Source: Gliomastix tumulicola (taxonomy: Eukaryota; Ascomycota; Sordariomycetes; Hypocreales; Bionectriaceae). Taken from it: a DNA stretch of 64,000 nucleotides. The notes beneath the pieces were generated by a model. The model was not told the origin of the DNA and did no database searches. It worked only from the letters and a program-made list of their open reading frames with translations. Of the stretch, positions 1 through 9,822 are shown piece after piece. The DNA lies in assembly GCA_001599755.1 (NCBI GenBank), contig BCHX01000002.1, forward strand, positions 2,232,001 through 2,296,000. Reading direction: 5' to 3'. Position numbers and translations under genes: made by a program. Each line of letters begins with the position of its first letter. The first letter of the stretch is position 1.

Positions 1-2
1 TC

Positions 3-245
3 GGGAAGGCGTTTAGGTATGGCTGGCAGGACGAGAGCGAGAATATGGGCGTCGTGGAGGGGGAGTGGCCGGGGGCGAGGGTGTTTGTGGCGACGAGCAC
101 GAGCGGGCTGGCTGCGTCTCTGTCACCGGCGGAGAAGCAGGCTATCTGGAGTGAGCTGGGAGTCTGGGTACAGAAGAGGAGGGAGGAGAGGGAGGAGGCC
201 CCAGCCCAGGGGGATGAGGACGATGTTGACGGAAGTGAAGGCTAG
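3..245 (+). CDS. C-terminal end of an unidentified protein (5' truncated by the window)
   Basis: An open frame runs from the window edge to a TAG at 243-245 and gives the last 80 residues of a protein. The visible part starts GKAFRYGWQDE, has a short globular-looking stretch around VFVATSTSGLAASLSP, then a helix-like EKQAIWSELGVWVQKRREEREE and an acidic tail (DEDDVDG). I do not recognise the family. The gene is convergent with arp4, whose stop lies 306 bp away. The frame choice rests on the amino-acid composition and on the frame being open from the edge; the exon could also begin inside the window. Confidence 0.5.
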   Translation, partial: GKAFRYGWQDESENMGVVEGEWPGARVFVATSTSGLAASLSPAEKQAIWSELGVWVQKRREEREEAPAQGDEDDVDGSEG

Positions 246-551
246 CCGGAAGCCAACGAGGACAACAGACAAGTTGGATAGTCACGGATATCGACTGTGT
301 TGAGCGCCCATCACTTGAGCGAAGATAGCCTAGCTTTTTGAATGCCTGATCTTGTTTTTTTTATTGACGTATCCGTTGGATGCCATCTAACATAAGTACT
401 AAGTAGGTACCTTACGGTTGCTAACATCTTGTCCCAAGTGGAATCCTCCCCCAACTCCGTGCGCCTAAAAGGTTCCAAACCCAGCCAGCTTTGATGCTTT
501 TTCTCCCCCTCCCCTCTCCCGTAGTCTAGGAATAGCAAAGAAGAACGAGGG
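246..551. other. Convergent 3' intergenic region
   Basis: This is the 3' flank shared by the truncated plus-strand gene and arp4 on the minus strand. It has T-rich stretches that could serve 3'-end formation and no further coding signal. Confidence 0.5.
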
Positions 552-2067
552 TTACTTGCACCTCTTCTCGACAATGCTGGGCCCGTTCTCCTCGTACTCC
601 TTGCGCGAGATCCACATCTGGTGGAACGTACCCAAGCTGGCCAGGATGCTGCCGCCGATCCAGGCACCGAACCGCCTCTCGGTGGCAAGGCCAGCCGCGT
701 GGATCTTGACCTTCATGCCCGGGTAGGCCGTCGTCAGCTCGTTGTGCAGGCGGTCGTTGAAGCCGTTGATCAGGCTCGTGCTGCCCGTCACGACAACGTT
801 GCTGAGGAGGTTACCCCTGAGATCGACATCCACAGCGTCGAGCGCAGCGCGGATCAGCGCCGGGATGGTCTGGCCCTTCTCCGTGCGCTCTGGGTCCTGG
901 GCGTAGCCGGCCGACTCGTCGAAGAGCCCCTCTGTGACCTTGAACCGCTGCTCGCGCCACATCTGGTTGTAGCCGTCGGGCATCTCGAACACTCGCCCCG
1001 GCTGCGTCTTGGCGAATTCCTCGTTTCCGGGCGCGCTGTAGCGGCCGGCCCCGCGCCACACCTCGACGACCGACTCCTTGAACTCGGTCAGGGTGCGCTC
1101 CTCCTCGTACGCGCGATACGAGTCCGTGATGGAGTACTTGAAGTTGCGCAGGCGGGCCTGGGCGGGCGAGAGCGCATCCACGGGAGTCTTGTTCTCGATC
1201 ATAAAGGTCGGCGTCAGCGTGACCTTGGGCTCTGACGTCTCCCACATCTTACGGATCTGCGACGAGAGCCAGAGGCCGGCAATGGGCGACTTCTGGATGG
1301 ACCGCTTGAGGACCATGCCGTCGTGGATGGCCGTCACCGAGGCATTGGCGCCGCCGACGTCGAGCACGAGGGCGGTGGCCTTGCCGGCGGCGAACGCGGC
1401 CAGCACGGGCGTGCGGCTGAGCCAGAGGGCCGGGGAACCCCACGACTCCATCACCACCTCGGCCGTCTTCTCCCTGGCCTTGGCCGAGTTCCACGGCGCC
1501 TCGGTGATGAGCAGCGGGTTCTCGGCCAGCGCACGGTCCTGCTCCGTCGACTCCATCTCCTCCATGGCGATGTCGCCCTCGCCGTCCTGCGCCTGCTCCT
1601 TGGGGTCGTCATTGAGGCCGTTCTTGGAGGGGTGCGTCGGCCGGCCGGGCTGGAGGCGGTTGACCAGCATGTGCTCCCAGATCTTGGGCGCCACGTCCCA
1701 GTCCTCGACGACGCTGTCCGTGTTCATGTAGTTCCGCACATCGAAGTCGGCGCGCGGGTTGAGGAACTCGTCGCCGAAGAGGTCCTTGGGCGGGTCGCTC
1801 GTGATGTGGCCGTAGAAGGAGGGCAGGATGGACTTGGGGACGTCCTCGCCCGCCCAGCCGGCGCGCGTGTTCACATATCCGGGATCGAGAACGAGCGCGG
1901 ATACCTCATCTGGGCAAGGGAAGAAATTGTTAGTCTGGCACGATTGAGTGAGTGCAATTGAGTCCAGGGGAGCGCGCGAGTCCTGTAAGCGTGGGCGCAG
2001 GCGTGAGCATACCTCCACCATAGACATCGGTCGGCTGAGCCGACGAAGACAAAGGCTGTTGAGCCAT
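552..2067 (-). CDS. arp4: Actin-related protein 4 (NuA4/SWR1/INO80 subunit)
   Basis: Two exons: 2067-2013 and 1909-552, with a 103-nt intron whose donor reads GTATGC and acceptor CAG. The product is 470 residues. It opens MAQQPLSSSAQPTDVYGG and continues into DEVSALVLDPGYVNTRAGWAGEDVPK, the ARP4/BAF53 form of the actin N-terminus. A family-typical acidic, low-complexity insert follows (around DPKEQAQDGEGDIAMEEMES). The actin-fold strands TALVLDVGGANASVTAIHDG (phosphate-2 loop region) and NVVVTGSTSLINGF are clear, and the C-terminus ERRFGAWIGGSILASLGTF matches actins. ARP4 is a nuclear subunit shared by histone acetyltransferase and nucleosome-remodelling complexes. The long upstream open stretch to 2219 is intron read-through. 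It is divergent from the tRNA synthetase gene. Confidence 0.95.
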
Positions 2068-2704
2068 GCCTGGCAATTGGCGACGACTACTTCGAAATAA
2101 TCAAAGATCTGACGTATGTGATGCGTGCGACGCGTCTTTTGTTGGTGGGATGTTGCTGGTCGCGCGGTCGTGGATGTCGAACTATTGTGGATGTCGATTG
2201 GCTGAATTCTCGGATTCAAAGACTCGAGCTTCCATCAGACTTGAACGTGGAAGCTGAGCCAAACGGGCATTGCTCCACAAATGCACAAAAAGGTACAGAG
2301 CTACATGCGCCACGGAAGAATCACGGGCCGATCTAGCTGTTTGTGGGTCGACACGGAATCAACAAGCGGAATTGACGATACTTGTGGAAAAAAAAAGTCC
2401 AAACAAATTTCTACATCTTCGTTCTCGAGATTCTGACTGGCGTGTCAGGCTCAAGCATTGTCCTGCGCGCCCATTATGATTGTAAGTCCAAACAGCTGGT
2501 CGTCTAGACAGCTCCTTTCTTTCCTTATCCCAAAACATCTCTATGATGAACTTGCATTTTCGCTTCAGAACCGCTGCGATTGACACAGCTTGCTGTGGGT
2601 GATTATAGATGCCATCGTCTGATTTTTGATGTTTCTCACACGTCCATTAACTCATGTCTTCTCTCATGGTTGATCCAGTGCTGATTGTTGAGTTTACAGG
2701 CGCG
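2068..2704. promoter_or_regulatory. Bidirectional promoter between arp4 and the lysyl-tRNA synthetase gene
   Basis: This spacer separates the divergent start codons. On the plus strand a GTAAGT donor at 2482-2487 and an acceptor TTTACAG ending at 2699, preceded by a CTGAT branch-like site, suggest a 218-nt leader intron directly before the synthetase start. No TATA box is obvious. Confidence 0.5.
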
Positions 2705-4531
2705 ATGATGAGATCCCACCGCGTGCGGCTGGCATATCAGCCTCTCCAACTGGCCATCCGGGCTTCGTCCTCGATTCCCGCCTCCTCTCGGTCGTGGTAT
2801 CTTGCCGGAGCAAGTCGTTACCGGATTGCATCATGCCGCCCTTTCTCGTCTGAGGCCGACAAGCCTACAGATCCTGACGAGGACGAGGCATCGTTTTCAG
2901 CATTCAAAAAGCAGCGGCTAGCTGATTTGAATCGAGACGAACAAGCCGAGGACAAGCTCTTCAAGAAGGCCTATCCAAGACTAGGAACGGACTACAGGAG
3001 GATATCGGTGCCTGAGTTCCTACGTGCATACCAGGTGTCTGAGGTCCTTCCCTCTGGAGAGGTTGTCTTGACTGGCAGGGTGCGGGCCAAGCGTGTCTCG
3101 GGGAATAGACTCATATTCCTCGACATTGTCAATGAGTTTCAGAAGGTGCAGATCATGCTCAGCAGGGCCCAGATGATGGACTCGAGGGTCGACCAGGACA
3201 AGTTCCGGCTGCTCAAGAGCATGATCCAGGTTGGCGACCATATTTCGGTGCAAGGCCGTCCGGAAAGGAACAATTCAGGACAGCCGACCCTCTTTGCCAC
3301 GGACCTCCCCGAGCTCTTGTCTCCTGCGTTGGAGCAGATCCCCGATAAGCTCACCGACCCCGAGACCAAGATGCAGGAACGTCACGTCGATATGCTCGTC
3401 AACCGCGAGGTCGTCGATGTGCTGAGGCTCCGTGCCGAGATCACCAAACACATGAGAGACCACCTCCATTCAAAACGGTTCCTCGAGTTCCAGACCCCCA
3501 TCATCGCGGAGAATGCTGGAGGCGCCGTCGCCCGCCCGTTCGTGACCCACGCGACGGGCTTCGGCAAAAAGGACCTCGCCCTGAGGATAGCCCCCGAACT
3601 CTGGCTGAAGCGACTTGTCGTCGGTGGCGTAGACAGGGTTTTCGAGATCGGCCCGGCTTTCCGCAACGAAGGCATCGACGCGACTCATAACCCCGAGTTC
3701 ACTATGTGCGAGTTCTACAGCGCCTACTCGAACCTGGCTGATCTCATCAAGGAGACAGAAGAGATCATTAGTGGACTAGCACAGCGATCGCACGATGTTA
3801 TTTCCAAAGACTTGACGTCTTTGCCACCCATCGACCTCGACCGCTTCACGCGGCCTTTCAAGAAAATCGAGTTTATTCCTGGACTCGAGGAAGCAATGGG
3901 TGTGAAGCTGCCGCGACTGTCTGCCGAGACAGCTCACGCCGACCTCACGGCACTGCTAAAGTTGTCCGGAATCGAGATTCCAGGCGAGGCGCCGGAGTCA
4001 TTACCAAAGCTTCTGGATCGACTCGCGGCCATGTACCTCGAGCCCCAGTCCTTCGAAGCGCCGGTCTTCATCACACATCACCCGGCCAACATGTCGCCGC
4101 TATCCAAGAGTTTCCTGTGCCCCAAGACATATCAGCTTGTCTCGGCCCGTGCCGAGCTCTTCTGCGGAGGCCGGGAGCTGGCTAACATGTACGAGGAGGA
4201 GAACGACCCCAAGGAGCAAGACCGCAAGCTGCGTGCCCACCGCGCACTCGTAAATCAGGAGGACGGCGGTGTGGGCTTCGATCCGTCCAAAGAGAACGAG
4301 CCGCCGGCAGAGGAGTCTGAAGAAGGCGAAGAGGCGTCGCCTCTCGATGCCAGCTTCGTCAAAGCCCTCGACTACGGTCTCCCTCCCACCGGTGGTTGGG
4401 GCTGCGGCGTCGAGCGACTCGTGATGCTGTTCTCAGGGGCCAACAGGATCAGCGACTGCCTGAGCTTTGGAACTCTCAGGAATGTTGTCAACCTGTCACA
4501 TGAGGGGGCCAAACCCTCATCGACGAAATGA
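2705..4531 (+). CDS. msk1: Mitochondrial lysyl-tRNA synthetase (class II)
   Basis: The product is 608 residues from the ATG at 2705. An in-frame ATG at 2654 is possible, but the later one sits just after a probable leader-intron acceptor. It gives an arginine/serine-rich mitochondrial presequence (MMRSHRVRLAYQ ... RPFSSEA). Next come an OB-fold anticodon-binding domain (VVLTGRVRAKRVSGNRLIFLDI), class II motif 1 around RFLEFQTPIIAENAGGA, motif 2 (FEIGPAFRNEGIDATHNPEFT) and motif 3 (GWGCGVERLVMLFSGANRI). RIAPELWLKRLVVGG is characteristic of LysRS. It charges mitochondrial tRNA-Lys. An acidic Glu/Pro-rich insert of about 30 residues precedes motif 3. Yeast Msk1 is the named counterpart; the symbol is by homology. 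Confidence 0.93.
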   Translation: MMRSHRVRLAYQPLQLAIRASSSIPASSRSWYLAGASRYRIASCRPFSSEADKPTDPDEDEASFSAFKKQRLADLNRDEQAEDKLFKKAYPRLGTDYRRISVPEFLRAYQVSEVLPSGEVVLTGRVRAKRVSGNRLIFLDIVNEFQKVQIMLSRAQMMDSRVDQDKFRLLKSMIQVGDHISVQGRPERNNSGQPTLFATDLPELLSPALEQIPDKLTDPETKMQERHVDMLVNREVVDVLRLRAEITKHMRDHLHSKRFLEFQTPIIAENAGGAVARPFVTHATGFGKKDLALRIAPELWLKRLVVGGVDRVFEIGPAFRNEGIDATHNPEFTMCEFYSAYSNLADLIKETEEIISGLAQRSHDVISKDLTSLPPIDLDRFTRPFKKIEFIPGLEEAMGVKLPRLSAETAHADLTALLKLSGIEIPGEAPESLPKLLDRLAAMYLEPQSFEAPVFITHHPANMSPLSKSFLCPKTYQLVSARAELFCGGRELANMYEEENDPKEQDRKLRAHRALVNQEDGGVGFDPSKENEPPAEESEEGEEASPLDASFVKALDYGLPPTGGWGCGVERLVMLFSGANRISDCLSFGTLRNVVNLSHEGAKPSSTK

Positions 4532-4823
4532 TCAAGCGGTGCTTGGACGATGATGAGCACTTGATTATCGACTGTACCATATGTGTATAATTTTGGCAAG
4601 GGACTTCAAGAAAGTCCTTGTGCCGTGTACTGGACCTACCACGGTGTATCATATAATACCCCTTTTACGTTGGAGATAGAATTTAGCGAGAAATCTAAGC
4701 CTTACAGATGCTTGGCATAGGACAGAATATGTCCAATATCAAATATATTGACCTCGACATCTGGGCCACAGCGAAACCCCATATTGCCACTTCAGTGTCG
4801 TATCTCATGCCTATCCCATAACA

Positions 4824-6640
4824 TCATGTTTCGCTCGGTGACACGCGGTTTTCAGGGCTTTTGCTCGGAGTCTCTTCGCCCAAGGTCTGCTCAGCGCGAG
4901 TCAATAAGTCGCTCTGTGTAGACTCGCTATCACGGAAAGGATTGCGATCCGCGAACACTGTTCAACTCTCGTCAGCACAACATCCCTCGTCTGATGATCA
5001 AGGTGGGGGTTGACACTTACAAGCCTCCATCTCCTCGAGAGTCCTCCCCTTGGTCTCCTTGACAAAGAACCACACAAACACCACAAGCGCCCAGTTGAAC
5101 ACGGCAAACATGACAAACGTCTTCCACCCCAGATTCTCGACCGCATGCGGCGTGACCTGCGAGAAGACAAAGTTAAACAGCCACTGCGTGCTCGTGCCCA
5201 CGGCCACGGCGCCCTCCCTGATCCGCGTCGGGAATATCTCGCCCATGTACACCCATGGCACGGGCCCCCACGAGATGTTGTAGCTCATGGCCTCGAGGTA
5301 GATCATGGTGAGCGAGGCGATGGCCGGGCCCGTGAGTCCCGCCGAGGGCGAGGAGGGAGGGTAGACGGCCGTGAGGACGGCGACGATGAGCATGCAGCTG
5401 CCCATGAGGAGGGCGCCGAGGAGGAGGGCGCCGCGGCGGCCGATGCGCTCGACGAGGAAGAGGAGGAAGAAGAGGCAGGCGAGGACCTTGACGACGCCGA
5501 AGAAGCCGGTGATGAGGAGGTTGTCCTGGCCGGCGCCGACGAGCTTGAAGATCTGGGGGGCGTCTGTGCGTTCCAGTCGTCAGCAGGAGGGATGAGGGCA
5601 TACGAAAAAGAGGAGGAACTTACAGTAGGCCATGCTGGTGTTGCCTGTGAGCTGGACACCTGTGAAGCGTCCATGTCAGTTACGTGTCTTTCACCGGGAT
5701 GATAAGGGTCTTTACCAATCTGCAGAGCAACGATGAGCAGCACCCTCCACCGGTTGATAGGCAGCCACAGCTCCTTCACAGACACCCCAATCCTCCCCCT
5801 CCTCTCCCTGCCTTCCTCCTCCTCCTCCACGCCCCTCACAATCTCCCCAAACTCCGCCCTCACCTCCTCTGTCTCCTCCCCTCCCCGCACCCAGACCAGG
5901 CTCTCCCACGCCTCGTCCATCCTGCCCCTCCCCACTAGCCACCGACAGCTCTCCCTCGTCAGCAGCATCCCCAGCCCCAACACCACCCCGGGGACGAGCT
6001 GCAAGCCCACGGGCAGCTGCCACTGCGCGGACGACGAGTCCGGGATGTGCCTCGACGCGGCGTAGTCGACCCAGTACGACGTCATGACGCCGCACGTGAA
6101 GAAGAACTGGAAGAAGCTGCCGAGCACGCCGCGGATCCGGGCGGGCGCCATCTCGGCCGAGTACATCGGGATGATGACCGTGGCCATGCCCACGCCGACG
6201 CCGCTGACGACGCGGGCCGCGTAGAAGGCCGCCAGGGAGTGCGTGTTGGCCGTCTGGACGGCGGCGCCGACGTTGAAGATGGCCGAGGCGAGGACGAGGG
6301 ACCAGCGGCGGCCGAAGCGGGCGGTGAAGGGCCAGATGAAGAAGCACGCGAAGAAGGCTAGGAGAAGGAAGGGGACACGTTAACAACAATTGGTGTGTCT
6401 AGAGGAGGGGGATATAGGGATAATGGGGGATGGAGTGGACAAACCTCCTGCTTGGAGCAGACTCGTCGAGTTGGAGGCGACGGTTGCGCGGTGCTTCTCG
6501 CTGTAGCCAAAGTCCCGGCGGAACGAGGGGAAGGTGAGGATGCCGCCGACGATGCCCGTGTCGTAGGCGAAGAGGAAGGAGCCCACGCAGCAGAGCGCGC
6601 CTAGATAGACGGCTCTGAAGGTGCCCAGTGCCTTGGACAT
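4824..6640 (-). CDS. MFS sugar transporter (sugar porter family)
   Basis: Five exons: 6640-6445, 6357-5716, 5659-5624, 5563-5021 and 4957-4824. All four introns are phase 1, and exon 3 is a 36-nt micro-exon that supplies the VQLTGNTSMAY segment. The protein is 516 residues with about 12 predicted membrane spans. It begins MSKALGTFRAVYLGALCCVGSFLFAYDTG. Sugar-porter signatures seen are the RFGRRW loop after helix 2, the QLTG motif of helix 7, a WGPVPWVYMGEIFP motif and the KETKG end motif. The PESPRWL motif is altered to RESCRWL. It likely imports a hexose or related polyol across the plasma membrane; the substrate cannot be read from the sequence. A Ser/Glu-rich cytosolic tail of about 45 residues ends the protein. 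It is convergent with the tRNA synthetase gene. Confidence 0.9.
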
Positions 6641-7130
6641 GGTTGCTCTCGTTCTCCGGTATATATGATATTGACGGGTTTGCCAGGGGGAGGTGTCAAC
6701 TTATAACAGGTTCCCCAGGCTGTCCTATCCCATAGGAAAGACTCCGGGCAAAAGACAGAGCCTCTGAGGCAGGCAAGTCATCTTTTATATGTACAACAGC
6801 TGGTCTTTCCCTCCTTCAACTCGGTCGACATGGCAGCCTCAACCAGGGGCAGAAGGTGTGGACACGATATGGAGAATAAGGCTGGCGCAATTGACACTGC
6901 AAATGATGTGCTACCGTATATATCTTATATGCCTGTAAGAAACCCCGGATTCTATCCCAGGGAGAGGGTAGCTTGATGGCAAATCGGCAGACTGAGCTCG
7001 AAGCGGTGGAGAGGCTCGACCAAAAAACCCTGCCCTTCTCCACAGCCCGAGCACCAAATGCAGATCATAGCCCCGAGTCCCGAGTTCTATACTCTATGAG
7101 ACGCTCGGGAGTCGGATTCTTGCCTCGACG
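6641..7130. other. Spacer between rok1 (3' end) and the sugar transporter (promoter)
   Basis: About 490 bp holding the rok1 3' flank and the transporter promoter. A TATATAT run lies at 6660-6666, only about 20 bp from the transporter ATG and so probably too close to be a core TATA box. I see no other signal. Confidence 0.4.
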
Positions 7131-9323
7131 TCAGTCGTCGAAGCCTCCCCATTCCTCGTCCCTGTCGCCAGTCTCTTCACCAGCTTGACCGTCCTCCTCC
7201 TCCCGCTGCTCCTGACGCCTCCTCTTGCTCGCCTCCATCGCGCCCCGTCGGTTGTTCTCCCTGCGACGGTCGAAGCCGCTTGTGGACGTGATGTTGGCCG
7301 TGTATCCGCTGCGTCTCGCCTCGACGCCGCGCTCCCTCAGCTTCTTCCTGTCCGCCTTGTTGACCTTGGGCAGCGCGTCCAGCAGCCATTTCTGCACGCC
7401 GGCGCCCTCGCCCGTCTTGCCCGCCTGTCGCTCGCTCGCCGCGATGACGTTGGCCACCGTCTTGACGAACGGGATGTCCTCCTTGGTGTAGAAGGTCACG
7501 GCCACGCCGCCTTCACGTCCTGCACGCCCGGTTCGCCCTGCGCGGTGCACGTACGCGGCGCTCGAGCCGGGCACGTCAAAGTTGACGACACCGTTGACAC
7601 CTGCAAAGTCGACGCCGCGTGCAAGGACATCCGTCGTGATCATGACCCAGATCTCGCCCGCTCTGAACCTGCGCATAATGGTTGCGCGCGCTGAGTCTGA
7701 CAAGCCGCTGTGCAGCGCGGCGATCCTGGTTGAACCTCCGGCCTCGATGGGGATATCGTACTTGAGCTCCTCGTGGAGTGCCGTGGCACGATCAATGGTC
7801 TGCGTGAATACCAGGAACGGCGGGCGAAGAGGAGGACCTGAGTCGTCTTTGGCGGCAGGACGGAGCAGTTGCCTCAGTGCTAGAAGCTTGCCTTGCTCCG
7901 TCGCCGTGTATGTGAGTTTGTGTGTGATGTTGGGGACGGCTGTGTCCTTCAGACCGACTACCAGCCTGATGAACGGCCTCTGAGGGATGTCCAGTGCTGT
8001 CTGCCGTGATTTGATCTGGTCGGTGACCAGCGTCTCGATGTTGGAGCCCATCGTAGCCGACCAGCAGGACGCCCGTAGATCAGGATTCGTGCAGGCTGCC
8101 CAAATACCAAGCGTCTGCTCTCGGAACAACGGATCGAGAAGGACATCAGCCTCGTCCAGGATCAGATCCCGTACCGTGGGCAGCACCTTCTTGGAGGTAG
8201 AACCAGACGATGTCAGGAAATGGAGCAGCAGTAACGGCGTTGTCACGAGGATGTCAGCCTTGGCCGTCGATGATCTGACGTTGCGAGTCTTGCCCTCCTC
8301 TGCCTCTGATTCCTCGTCCGAGCCGTCGCTCTCCCCATCCTGGTCCTCATCCGGCTCTGCAATGTCCTGCCTTTCCGCCGCAATCTCCATGTGCTTCTTC
8401 ATGCCAATGATCCTGATCGTAGTGCCCTGCGTGAGCTTCCGCCCTTCATTGACAATCTGATGAGCCAACTCGCGCGTCGGCGCCACGACAATTGCCTCGA
8501 GCTCGTGAACACCATGTAACTTGTCCAGCGCCCGTCGGCGCATGATACGGTTGATAGCCGGGATCAGAAAGCTGATAGTCTTGCCGCTCCCCGTCGGCGC
8601 AACGGCAAGAAAATCAACAGCCTCGTCAGCGCCCAGCTCCTCTCCCGGTCCCCGCAGCGCCAGCTCCGGCCTGAGCAGCAGCGGCAGACTGCCCAGCTGC
8701 ACCTCGGTCGGCTCCCGGTAGCTCTGCGTCGCGAGGTTCTCGGACACCCTGCTCGAGAGCTCGTACACGGTCCGCAGCTCCGAGAAGGACATGAGCGGCT
8801 GCGGGAACAGGCCCTTCTTCTCGTCCTTGCCGGCGGCGCTGACGTCCTCCACCTTGATCTTCTTGTTCTTCTTGGACTTCTTGCTGGGCTTGTTGACGCG
8901 GGACGACGATTCGGGCTTCAGGAGGAACGTGAGCTTGAGGCGGTGGGACTTGAGAATCTGTCGGCATTCGTCCTCTGTCAATTGCTTGCTCGGGGCAGCA
9001 GCGGTTGTCGTCGCGGGGCTCGGGGCCTCTTTCGATCCCTTCGAATGGTCTTCTGCAGCTTTTGTTGTAGTCTCCGTCTTCGGCGCAAAGAAATCGACCT
9101 CTGGTAGATCAGCCTCTACAGGCCCCTTCGTCTCGGGTGCGTCGACAGCGACTCTCTTCCGCTTCTGCCCGCGGACCTCGTCGTGGAAGAGCTGCGGGTT
9201 GGCCCTGGCGCCAGCAGAGGGGAGGAGCTTCGCGGAGGCGGCATCCTGGCTTTGGCCTTGTCGGAAGGAATTCGCATTGGAAGTCTTTTTGGTGCCGCGC
9301 GAGAGCACTTTCAGAATATCCAT
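7131..9323 (-). CDS. rok1: DEAD-box ATP-dependent RNA helicase Rok1
   Basis: A single-exon gene encoding 730 residues. It starts MDILKVLSRGTKK, the typical Rok1/DDX52 opening. A Lys-rich nuclear-type segment (residues about 143-157) precedes the helicase core. Seen in order: Q-motif-like EPTEVQLGSLP, motif I APTGSGKT (242-249), motif Ia PTRELAHQI, motif II DEAD, motif III SAT, the ARGVDF segment and motif VI HRAGRTGRAGR. An acidic insert (PDEDQDGESDGSDEESEAEEG) lies between motifs Ia and II. Rok1 acts in the nucleolus on pre-18S rRNA cleavage and U3/snR30-related remodelling. The C-terminal tail is Arg/Glu-rich (KRRRQEQREEEDG). Confidence 0.94.
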   Translation of the reverse strand: MDILKVLSRGTKKTSNANSFRQGQSQDAASAKLLPSAGARANPQLFHDEVRGQKRKRVAVDAPETKGPVEADLPEVDFFAPKTETTTKAAEDHSKGSKEAPSPATTTAAAPSKQLTEDECRQILKSHRLKLTFLLKPESSSRVNKPSKKSKKNKKIKVEDVSAAGKDEKKGLFPQPLMSFSELRTVYELSSRVSENLATQSYREPTEVQLGSLPLLLRPELALRGPGEELGADEAVDFLAVAPTGSGKTISFLIPAINRIMRRRALDKLHGVHELEAIVVAPTRELAHQIVNEGRKLTQGTTIRIIGMKKHMEIAAERQDIAEPDEDQDGESDGSDEESEAEEGKTRNVRSSTAKADILVTTPLLLLHFLTSSGSTSKKVLPTVRDLILDEADVLLDPLFREQTLGIWAACTNPDLRASCWSATMGSNIETLVTDQIKSRQTALDIPQRPFIRLVVGLKDTAVPNITHKLTYTATEQGKLLALRQLLRPAAKDDSGPPLRPPFLVFTQTIDRATALHEELKYDIPIEAGGSTRIAALHSGLSDSARATIMRRFRAGEIWVMITTDVLARGVDFAGVNGVVNFDVPGSSAAYVHRAGRTGRAGREGGVAVTFYTKEDIPFVKTVANVIAASERQAGKTGEGAGVQKWLLDALPKVNKADRKKLRERGVEARRSGYTANITSTSGFDRRRENNRRGAMEASKRRRQEQREEEDGQAGEETGDRDEEWGGFDD

Positions 9324-9822
9324 GGTTGCGGGCTTGCTCTCGTATGGACCGGCAGTCTCGAGGGCTAGAAAAGCGAATGTGAGGTCGGGACTGGAATTTG
9401 AAGTCCTAACTGCCCTATTGTCTCTTTTTTTTTTTTTTTTGCTGGTTGAAGATCTTTGGCGGAGTGGAGTGTGGGGCTTCAGCAGCTGTCAGATATCTGC
9501 TGGTCAAATCTGGCTACCCTATACTAAATGCCCCTCTAAAATGGGACGAAGCCTCCTCGATAAGTAACGTACTATACCTACTGAGGTAGAAGAAGACGAG
9601 GTGGTGGTCAATCTGTGTGTTGATGGGACATCTCGTAGGTGCACATGATAATGTCTTCCCGCAGTGTAGAACAGTAGGTAAATATGTCAGTTGTTCAATG
9701 AGGCCAGAGACCCAATTGGCCGCTCCTTGCCTCGTATATTCTACATCTAGCAATATCCCTAACGCCTTGCTTCAAAGCATTTCCCATCCCAAGACCCAAG
9801 CACCATTGAAACACATTCCCCA
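9324..9822. other. Spacer between gpi19 (3' end) and rok1 (promoter)
   Basis: About 500 bp. A run of 16 T on the plus strand (9425-9440) is a poly(dA:dT) tract about 100 bp upstream of the rok1 start, a common nucleosome-excluding promoter element in fungi. No coding signal. Confidence 0.5.
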
